Below, one piece after another: positions 57,290 to 64,000 of a stretch of DNA of 64,000 nucleotides. The translations under genes were made by a program, and so were the position numbers. Source of the DNA: an uncultured Bacteroides sp. (GTDB taxonomy: Bacteria; Bacteroidota; Bacteroidia; Bacteroidales; Bacteroidaceae); the NCBI RefSeq assembly GCF_963677945.1, contig NZ_OY782578.1, forward strand, positions 3,873,258-3,937,257, written 5' to 3'. Position 1 is the stretch's first letter. Each line of letters begins with the position of its first letter. The notes beneath the pieces were generated by a model, which saw nothing but the letters and a program-made list of their open reading frames with translations, had not been told where the DNA came from and did not search any database.

Positions 57290-57732
57290 TTGTTTATACT
57301 TTTACTAGCAACAAAGGAACAAAAAGGATAGGAAATACACAAATAAAAGCTGTCTAATTTTATTCTTCAAAATCCAATTTCATAACTTAAACAATTAAAA
57401 TCAAACATCTTAAACTAAGATCATTTTTAAATATACAGATTCATTTATAATGATCTATTTGTTCAATATAAAAAACAACAAGATTAATTCTACGAACAGG
57501 CAATCATACTATAAAAGTCGTATTTCATTTAAAATCAGAAATTAAGTTATACTCTGTATTCTTCTTTAAAGACATTTCATTTATATAGCAAATTCTCAAT
57601 CAAAAGAAATACTTTAGAATTTATATTCATAATGTACAAATACAATAAATAAGCAAAAAAAGAAACATTTATTCGGCATATACAAAAATAATATATAATT
57701 TTGTAAGCACTAAACCTATTAAAGAAGACATT
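57290..57732. other. Intergenic region upstream of the tryptophan synthase gene
   Basis: About 440 bases of AT-rich sequence. The only clear element is TAATTTTG at 57696-57703 (plus strand, -7 box), 30 bases before the ATG. No trp leader peptide or attenuator could be seen. Confidence 0.45.
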
Positions 57733-59100
57733 ATGAGTGATAGACAAAAAAAATTCATACTTCCTGAAGATGAAATTCCACATTACTGGTACAATATTCA
57801 GGCAGACATGGTAAATAAGCCACTGCCTCTTCTTCATCCAGCAACAAAACAACCACTAAAAGCTGAAGATTTATACCCTATTTTTGCAGAAGAACTTTGC
57901 AAACAAGAATTAAATACAACCGATGCTTGGATTGAAATACCAGAAGAAGTACGTGAGCTTTATAAAAACTATCGTAGCACGCCTTTGGTACGTGCTTATG
58001 GATTGGAAAAAGCACTTGGAACACCTGCTCATATATATTTCAAAAATGAAAGTGTTAGTCCTGTTGGTTCTCATAAATTAAATTCAGCACTTGCTCAGGC
58101 ATACTACTGCAAGAAACAAGGTGTTACTAACATTACTACTGAAACGGGTGCAGGACAATGGGGAGCTGCTCTTTCTTATGCAGCAAAAGCATTCGGACTT
58201 GAACTTGCTGTATATATGGTTAAAATCAGCTATGAGCAAAAGCCTTACCGCCGCTCAATTATGCAGACTTTCGGAGCTCAGGTAACAGCTTCTCCATCAA
58301 TGTCAACTCGTGCAGGAAAAGATATTCTAACTCAATTCCCTAATCATCCGGGATCGCTTGGCACTGCTATTTCAGAGGCTATTGAACTTGCAACATCAAC
58401 TCCTAACTGTAAATATGTACTTGGTTCTGTATTAAACCAGGTTTCTCTACACCAAACAATTATTGGTTTGGAGGCTGAAAAACAGATGGAAATGGCAGGA
58501 GAATACCCTGATATGGTTATTGCTTGTTTTGGTGGTGGATCAAATTTCGGTGGAATTACGTTCCCTTTCATGCGTCATAATATTCTTGAAGGAAAGAAAA
58601 CAAGATTTATTGCTGCAGAACCAGCTTCTTGCCCTAAACTTACAAGAGGTAAGTTCCAATACGATTTCGGTGATGAAGCAGGATACACTCCTTTATTACC
58701 TATGTTTACACTGGGACACGACTTCACTCCGGCAAATATCCATGCAGGAGGGCTTCGTTATCATGGCGCAGGAACAATTGTTTCTCAGTTAATAAAGGAC
58801 GGACTAATGGAAGCGGTTGATTTGCAACAACTTGATACATTTAAAGCTGGTTGTTTATTTGCTCAAGCTGAAGGTATTATCCCAGCTCCGGAATCTTGTC
58901 ATGCTATTGCAGCTACAATAAACGAAGCAAACAAATGCAAAGAAACTGGTGAAGCAAAGGTTATTCTGTTCAATCTTTCCGGTCATGGATTGATTGACAT
59001 GGCATCATACGATAAATATCTTCAAGGTGATCTAGTCAACTATAGTCTTTCTGATGAAGAAATTGCCGAGAATCTTGAAAAGATTGGCAGCCTTGCATAA
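57733..59100 (+). CDS. trpB: Tryptophan synthase beta chain, TrpB2 type
   Basis: 455 residues, longer than the classical TrpB (about 400) because of the N-terminal extension typical of the TrpB2 group (FILPEDEIPHYWYNIQADM). The PLP lysine is K115 in VGSHKLNSA, the catalytic Glu is in TETGAGQWG, and the phosphate-binding loop is CFGGGSNFGG. It joins indole and serine to make tryptophan. No trpA lies beside it and TrpB2 proteins often act alone, possibly in indole salvage. A strong hairpin follows the stop. Confidence 0.92.
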   Translation: MSDRQKKFILPEDEIPHYWYNIQADMVNKPLPLLHPATKQPLKAEDLYPIFAEELCKQELNTTDAWIEIPEEVRELYKNYRSTPLVRAYGLEKALGTPAHIYFKNESVSPVGSHKLNSALAQAYYCKKQGVTNITTETGAGQWGAALSYAAKAFGLELAVYMVKISYEQKPYRRSIMQTFGAQVTASPSMSTRAGKDILTQFPNHPGSLGTAISEAIELATSTPNCKYVLGSVLNQVSLHQTIIGLEAEKQMEMAGEYPDMVIACFGGGSNFGGITFPFMRHNILEGKKTRFIAAEPASCPKLTRGKFQYDFGDEAGYTPLLPMFTLGHDFTPANIHAGGLRYHGAGTIVSQLIKDGLMEAVDLQQLDTFKAGCLFAQAEGIIPAPESCHAIAATINEANKCKETGEAKVILFNLSGHGLIDMASYDKYLQGDLVNYSLSDEEIAENLEKIGSLA

Positions 59101-59125
59101 CTAGGACATCTATAATATAACTTTT

Positions 59126-59164
59126 GTGGGCAAATAATACATCTGAAAGGTATTATTTGCCCAC
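59126..59164 (+). terminator. Terminator after trpB
   Basis: GTGGGCAAATAATAC (59126-59140) pairs perfectly with GTATTATTTGCCCAC (59150-59164) around a 9-base loop. Confidence 0.8.
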
Positions 59165-59356
59165 TTTGTATTTGCATTCTTATCATTGCTTTTATCAGGA
59201 ATTAAATATTCTTTTCAAAAAAAATATCAACTATATTACAAAGATGTACTTCTGAACGTAATTATTACTATCTTTATCTTCAAATTGTTGTTCAAAGCTC
59301 TTATGTTTACCTGAACAACAAAGTTTAAGAATAAAGATCTTAATAATAAAAACAGT

Positions 59357-60196
59357 ATGAAATATATAGGAGCACATGTTAGTGCATCTGGCGGAGTAGA
59401 ATTCGCTCCTGTAAATGCACATGAAATCGGAGCAAATGCTTTTGCTCTTTTTACTAAGAATCAACGTCAATGGGTATCAAAACCTCTAACCCCTGAAAAT
59501 ATTAATTTATTCAAGGAAAACTGTGAGAAATACAACTTACAAGCTGAATACATCTTACCTCACGACAGTTATTTAATTAATCTTGGTCATCCAGAGGAAG
59601 AAGGACTGCAAAAAAGTCGTGCAGCTTTTCTTGATGAAATGCAACGCTGTGAACAACTTGGATTAAAATTGCTAAACTTCCACCCAGGAAGTCACTTAAG
59701 CAAAGAGACTCCGGAAGAATGTCTGGATAGAATTGCCGAATCCATCAATATTGCTTTAGACAAAACTAAAGGAGTTACAGCAGTTATAGAGAACACAGCC
59801 GGACAAGGAACCAATATGGGTAACGAATTCTGGCATTTAAAATACATTATTGATCGTGTAGAAGATAAAGAACGCATAGGAGTATGTCTTGATACATGTC
59901 ACACTTTTACTGCTGGATACGATTTTCTCGATGAAGAAAATTATGATAAAGTATTCCGAGATTTTGATGAAATAGTTGGTTTTAGTTATCTGCGGGCAAT
60001 TCACTTGAATGACTCCAAAAAAGCACTAGGCACACGGGTAGACCGACATGATAATATTGGGAAAGGATTTATCGGACTAGAATTCTTCCAACGATTCATG
60101 AAAGATCATCGTTTTGACAACATACCTATTATTCTTGAAACGCCTGATGAAACACTTTGGAAAGAAGAAATCGCGCTTTTAAGAAGCTTTGAATAA
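59357..60196 (+). CDS. nfo: Deoxyribonuclease IV (endonuclease IV, AP endonuclease)
   Basis: 279 residues, normal length. A TIM-barrel DNA-repair enzyme with three Zn ions that cuts DNA 5' of abasic sites. The start [20 protein letters not shown] is diagnostic, and family blocks include [33 protein letters not shown] and HLNDSK, which carry the metal-binding His, Glu and Asp residues. It is an isolated gene, with a hairpin terminator after it. Confidence 0.95.
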   Translation: MKYIGAHVSASGGVEFAPVNAHEIGANAFALFTKNQRQWVSKPLTPENINLFKENCEKYNLQAEYILPHDSYLINLGHPEEEGLQKSRAAFLDEMQRCEQLGLKLLNFHPGSHLSKETPEECLDRIAESINIALDKTKGVTAVIENTAGQGTNMGNEFWHLKYIIDRVEDKERIGVCLDTCHTFTAGYDFLDEENYDKVFRDFDEIVGFSYLRAIHLNDSKKALGTRVDRHDNIGKGFIGLEFFQRFMKDHRFDNIPIILETPDETLWKEEIALLRSFE

Positions 60197-60220
60197 ATAG
60201 AAAATATTAAATTTGACTTA

Positions 60221-60268
60221 AAGAAAGAGAGGTTGTGTACTATTACACAGCTTCTCTTCTTTTTTTTC
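60221..60268 (+). terminator. Terminator after nfo
   Basis: AAAGAAAGAGAGGTTGTGTA and TACACAGCTTCTCTTCTTT form a long, slightly mismatched stem followed by a T run. Confidence 0.7.
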
Positions 60269-60333
60269 CATTAAATCCGTACAAAACAACATGCAAAAGG
60301 ATTCTTTTACAAATATCTTTTTCAAATCATATT

Positions 60334-60341
60334 TATCTTTG
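60334..60341 (+). promoter_or_regulatory. -7 box of the large GH2 gene
   Basis: TATCTTTG matches TAnnTTTG, 28 bases before the ATG. Confidence 0.4.
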
Positions 60342-60369
60342 CTAAACAAATATTTATCTTATAAAACCA

Positions 60370-63330
60370 ATGAAACACATTTTTCTTTATCTCTTAATAG
60401 CCCTGCTATTGCCCATACAAAGTTTTGCCAGTAAGCAAACATTTAATGAGAACGAAAGAGCGAAGTACAACTTCAATCCAGGCTGGTTACTATTTATAGG
60501 TGATGTCTCAGAAGCATCGCAGCAAAAATTTGATGACAGCTCCTGGAAAAAGGTTACCCTTCCCCATGCTTTTAATGAGGATGATGCTTTTAAAGTAGCA
60601 ATTGACAATCATACTACAGGAATTGTATGGTATAGAAAACACTTTAAATTGCCTTCTTCCGATAAAGGTAAAAAAGTCTTTCTGGAATTTGAAGGTGTTC
60701 GTCAGGCTGGTGAATTTTATGTGAATGGCAAGGCCATAGGTATTCATGAAAATGGAGTGATGGCTTGTGGATTCGACATATCCGATTTAGTAAATTTCGG
60801 AAAAAAGGAAAATATTATTGCCGTAAGAATAGATAATTCCTGGGATTATAAAGAGAAAAAAAGTGGAACTACATTTCAGTGGAGCAATAAGAATTTTAAT
60901 GCCAACTATGGTGGTTTACCTAAAAATGTTAATCTTCATATCACTTCAAAGATATATCAAACACTTCCGCTTTATAGCAATCTGCAAACAACCGGAACAT
61001 ACGTTTACGCCAAGGATATTGATATCAAAAAGAAATTAGCTATTATTTGTGCTGAATCTGAAGTAAAGAATGAAACCCAAAAACCTCAGGAAATATCTTT
61101 CGAAGCTTTCGTTGAGGATATGGATGGAAATATAGTAAAAGAAATAAAAGGAGAAACTAAAACGTTAGCTGCCGGAGAGAAGTGTCTTATTAAAGCCAAC
61201 GAAAAAGTTAACGGATTACATTTCTGGAGCTGGGGATACGGCTATCTATATAATGTATATACAGTTGTACGGGTAAACGGAAAAGCAACCGATGTAGTAA
61301 AAACAAGAACCGGATTCCGTAAAACAAAATATGAAAAAGGAATGATTTGGCTGAACGACCGCATTATTCAAATGAAAGGTTATGCACAAAGAACCAGCAA
61401 CGAATGGCCGGCAGTTGGTATGTCGATTCCTGCATGGTTAAGTGATTTCAGCAATTCACTCATGGTAAGAAGTAACGGTAATTTAGTTAGATGGATGCAT
61501 ATTACTCCCTGGAAACAAGATGTAGAATCATGTGATAGAGTTGGTTTGATTCAGGCTATGCCTGCCGGAGATGCAGAAAGTGATATCACCGGAAGAAAAT
61601 GGGAACAACGAACAGAAGTAATGAGAGATGCTATTATATATAACCGTAATAATCCAAGTATCTTATTTTATGAATGTGGCAACGAAAACATTTCAGAAGA
61701 TCACATGAAAGAGATGCTGGCTATCAGAAATCTCTATGATCCATGTGGTGGCAGAGCTATTGGTTCGCGCGAAATGCTAAGCAGCAAAACTGCTGAATAT
61801 GGTGGAGAGATGCTTTATATAAATAAGAGTGCTCGTCACCCTATGTGGGCAATGGAATATTCACGTGATGAAGGATTACGCAAATATTGGGATGAGTATA
61901 CCGCTCCTTATCATAAAAACGGAGACGGACCATTATACAGAGGTGCAAGTGCTTTCGACTACAACAGAAATCAAGATTCTCATGCAATAGAAGATATTAT
62001 TCGCTGGTATGATTATTACCGCGAACGACCAGGAACCGGCGAAAGAGTAAGCTCTGGTGGAGTAAATATTGTTTTTTCTGATACAAATACACACTTCCGT
62101 GGAGAAGAAAACTATCGTCGAAGCGGTGAAGTCGATGCCATGAGATTACCAAAAGATGGTTTCTTTGCGCATCAGGTTATGTGGGATGGATGGGTTGATG
62201 TAGAAAAAGCTCACACACACATTATTGGTCATTGGAACTATACTCCACAGGTTAAAAAAGATATTTATGTTGCTTCTTCCGGAAACAAAGTAGAATTGAT
62301 TTTGAATGGCAAATCTTTGGGCTATGGCGAGCAAAGCTATCAATTCCTTTTCACATTTAAGAATGTACAATGGGAAGCAGGTAACCTGATTGCTATTTCT
62401 TATGATAAAGATGGAAAAGAAATCAGTCGTGATGAACTTCACACAGCAGGCGCTCCTTATGCTATCCATATGAAGAGTTATCAAAGTCCCGACGGACTAA
62501 TTGCTAATGGCGCCGACATGGCTTTAGTTGAATTTGAAGTTGTAGACAAAGATGGTAACAGATGTCCTACTTCCAACAACCTGATTTCTTTCAATATGAA
62601 TGGGCCTGCAGAGTGGCGCGGAGGTATTGCACAAGGAAAAGACAATTATATTCTGGCAAAAGAACTTCCGGTGGAATGTGGAGTGAACCGTATTTTAATC
62701 CGTACATTAACAGATGCTGGTCAGATTAATATCACAGCCTCATCAGCCGGATTACAAACAGCTTCTATTGCTTTAACTTCTAAAGCAATGAAACAAGAGA
62801 ATGGTTTATCAGCGTATTTCCAGGGAGAAAAGCTCCCCTCCTACCTTGAAAGAGGAGAAACACCTTCTACTCCTTCATTTACCGTAAGCAGAATTCCTAT
62901 GCATATTGTAAAGGCTACTGCCGGAAGTAACGAAGATAAAGCAAGTTTCTGCTATGATGATAATGAAGAATCTGAATGGGCAAGTAGCGGCAAACAAGGA
63001 GAAAACTGGATTGCTTATGAATTAGAACGTAATGATACAATTTCTGAACTAGTATTCAAATTGAATGGCTGGAGAAACAAGACCTACCCTATTCGTATTA
63101 CTATTGATGGTAAGGAAGTATTCAAAGGAGACACAGAAAAAAGTCTTGGATATATAACAATTCCTATCAATCCTACTTACGGAAAAGTTGTTAAGGTTGA
63201 ACTTACCGGAGAAAACAAGGAACAAGATGCATATAATATTGTAGAGATTACCGGAAAGAAAGAAATTAAAGAACAAGGAAAATCAAGCAATAGATTAGGC
63301 ATTATTGAAATTGAAGTATATAAAAAATAA
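60370..63330 (+). CDS. Glycoside hydrolase family 2 beta-galactosidase-like, with C-terminal discoidin-like domain
   Basis: 986-residue secreted enzyme with a signal peptide ending in QSFAS. Domain order: sugar-binding jelly roll (about 25-195), Ig-like domain (about 200-315), TIM barrel (about 318-600; acid/base E439 in YECGNENIS, nucleophile E496 in MWAMEYSRD), then DUF4982-like and invasin-like beta domains (about 625-800) and a C-terminal F5/8 type C (discoidin)-like module (about 850-970). The barrel and accessory order match Bacteroides beta-galactosidase-like GH2 proteins active on plant or host glycans. It stands outside the large CAZyme locus, with its own promoter and terminator. 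Substrate is unknown. Confidence 0.9.
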   Translation: MKHIFLYLLIALLLPIQSFASKQTFNENERAKYNFNPGWLLFIGDVSEASQQKFDDSSWKKVTLPHAFNEDDAFKVAIDNHTTGIVWYRKHFKLPSSDKGKKVFLEFEGVRQAGEFYVNGKAIGIHENGVMACGFDISDLVNFGKKENIIAVRIDNSWDYKEKKSGTTFQWSNKNFNANYGGLPKNVNLHITSKIYQTLPLYSNLQTTGTYVYAKDIDIKKKLAIICAESEVKNETQKPQEISFEAFVEDMDGNIVKEIKGETKTLAAGEKCLIKANEKVNGLHFWSWGYGYLYNVYTVVRVNGKATDVVKTRTGFRKTKYEKGMIWLNDRIIQMKGYAQRTSNEWPAVGMSIPAWLSDFSNSLMVRSNGNLVRWMHITPWKQDVESCDRVGLIQAMPAGDAESDITGRKWEQRTEVMRDAIIYNRNNPSILFYECGNENISEDHMKEMLAIRNLYDPCGGRAIGSREMLSSKTAEYGGEMLYINKSARHPMWAMEYSRDEGLRKYWDEYTAPYHKNGDGPLYRGASAFDYNRNQDSHAIEDIIRWYDYYRERPGTGERVSSGGVNIVFSDTNTHFRGEENYRRSGEVDAMRLPKDGFFAHQVMWDGWVDVEKAHTHIIGHWNYTPQVKKDIYVASSGNKVELILNGKSLGYGEQSYQFLFTFKNVQWEAGNLIAISYDKDGKEISRDELHTAGAPYAIHMKSYQSPDGLIANGADMALVEFEVVDKDGNRCPTSNNLISFNMNGPAEWRGGIAQGKDNYILAKELPVECGVNRILIRTLTDAGQINITASSAGLQTASIALTSKAMKQENGLSAYFQGEKLPSYLERGETPSTPSFTVSRIPMHIVKATAGSNEDKASFCYDDNEESEWASSGKQGENWIAYELERNDTISELVFKLNGWRNKTYPIRITIDGKEVFKGDTEKSLGYITIPINPTYGKVVKVELTGENKEQDAYNIVEITGKKEIKEQGKSSNRLGIIEIEVYKK

Positions 63331-63369
63331 CTTTTGGGGAAATAATATTTTAAATCATTTCTGAATGTA

Positions 63370-63408
63370 CGCGGAAAAGTATTCAACTACTTTTCCGCGT
63401 TTTTTTTA
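63370..63408 (+). terminator. Terminator after the large GH2 gene
   Basis: CGCGGAAAAGTA (63370-63381) pairs with TACTTTTCCGCG (63388-63399), followed by eight T. The remainder up to 63530 holds nothing else. Confidence 0.88.
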
Positions 63409-63530
63409 GGGTACATAATTAAAACAGATAAAATTTCTTTCATTTTCCTATCAATTCAGAGTTTTTTCAAAAAACAAACTATTCTATTCTCAATTATTTT
63501 CTATTAAAAATCTCTTTTAACATGATATCG

Positions 63531-63562
63531 CTTGTAATCTATCATAAAATAGCATAGATTTG
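63531..63562 (+). promoter_or_regulatory. Promoter of the thioredoxin-fold gene
   Basis: CTTG (63531-63534), a 20-base spacer and TAGATTTG (63555-63562) fit the -33/-7 pattern. The ATG at 63652 leaves a leader of about 80 bases. Confidence 0.5.
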
Positions 63563-63651
63563 TGTCCGTCGGAAAATAGTTATCGAGTAAAATAAATTCC
63601 GATTTCTTATTTATTATCTTCTCTAGTTCATCTATATAAATTATTTAAGTT

Positions 63652-64000
63652 ATGGTTAAAAAGATATTTCTCATTCTAGGCATAATACTTGTATCAACCT
63701 ATGCTAAAGCACAAGTATATAACATTAATGAAGCTGAGATGTTAGCAAAAAAGGAAAACAAGCTGATCTTGATAAAATTCTCGGGATCTGATTGGTGTGG
63801 CCCATGTATTTTATTCAAGAAAACAATTTTCGATACCCCCGAATTCAAATCGTTTGCTGATAAGAATTTAGTATTACTTATTGCTGACTTTCCTCGTCAG
63901 AAAAAAAATCAACTGCCAAAAGATCAACAGGAACTGAATGATAAATTAGCAGAAACGTATGATCCAGAAGGATCTTTTCCCTTTCTGGTATTGACTGATG
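63652..64000 (+). CDS. Secreted thioredoxin-fold protein, partial
   Basis: At least 116 residues, cut by the window end. A signal peptide ends in YAKAQ, followed by NEAEMLAKKENKLILIKFSG and the redox motif SDWCGPC with both Cys. This is the thioredoxin_7/DsbD-gamma-like type: Bacteroides proteins of this kind reduce or oxidise periplasmic disulfides. The insert QKKNQLPKDQQELNDKLAETY and the cis-Pro region SFPFLVLTD are as in that family. Its C-terminal extent cannot be judged here. Confidence 0.85.
   Translation, partial: MVKKIFLILGIILVSTYAKAQVYNINEAEMLAKKENKLILIKFSGSDWCGPCILFKKTIFDTPEFKSFADKNLVLLIADFPRQKKNQLPKDQQELNDKLAETYDPEGSFPFLVLTD

Overview
The window comes from a low-GC member of the Bacteroidales, most likely Bacteroides or a close relative. 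The evidence is the TAnnTTTG-type promoter boxes ahead of many genes, a polysaccharide-utilisation-type block of secreted glycosidases and esterases, a relic of a SusC transporter, many lipoproteins with a Cys right after a short hydrophobic leader, a Wza/Wzc-type exopolysaccharide pair, and anaerobic metabolism (pyruvate formate-lyase, Fe-S serine dehydratase). Two identical tRNA-Ser(UGA) genes are the only RNA genes seen.

Region 1 (1-20.3 kb) is a plant cell-wall degradation locus. Seven genes run leftwards as one operon: CE6 acetyl esterase, a CE1-CBM48-CE1 double esterase, a CE1 esterase, GH127/146 beta-L-arabinofuranosidase, GH95, GH43 and a GH2 cut off by the window edge. Three genes run rightwards: a GH53 endo-galactanase fused to a type-B carboxylesterase, a GH35 beta-galactosidase, and a protein with three alpha/beta-hydrolase domains in a row. 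Between the two arms lies a SusC pseudogene with two in-frame stops, and a GDSL-esterase relic sits inside the leftward operon. The enzyme set fits acetylated and feruloylated arabinoxylan plus pectic galactan side chains (inference). No intact SusC/SusD pair or dedicated regulator is visible.

Region 2 (20.3-37.3 kb) is mixed: tRNA-Ser, an orphan sensor kinase, a TPR protein and an unknown secreted protein that share a near-identical ~90 bp upstream region, a PL1 pectate lyase, a small redox and stress cluster (DJ-1/PfpI, ferredoxin-membrane protein, two Crp/Fnr regulators, SMR pump, NimA-like flavoprotein, Vat-type acetyltransferase), and a three-gene lipoprotein operon. The 750 bp gap between the two Crp genes holds two unusual repeat structures.

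Region 3 (37.3-44.4 kb) has PutA and then a single-gene nuclease-NTPase (Mrr-like nuclease plus STAND-type P-loop ATPase), next to a transposase relic and the second tRNA-Ser. This is the best candidate for a defence gene.

Region 4 (44.4-64 kb) is core-like: pflB-pflA, mutS2, corA-sdaA, the exopolysaccharide pair, a DUF4738-like lipoprotein, a TrpB2-type tryptophan synthase beta chain, endonuclease IV, a second large GH2 and the start of a secreted thioredoxin-fold protein.

The most unusual signals are (i) two arrays of TGTACA palindromes with an exact 22 bp period, in opposite orientation 20 kb apart, (ii) the triple-hydrolase and GH53-esterase fusions, (iii) the compact Mrr-STAND protein and (iv) a dense TCTAGCA/TGCTAGA cluster. 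All promoters and terminators are read by eye; no search or folding was run.
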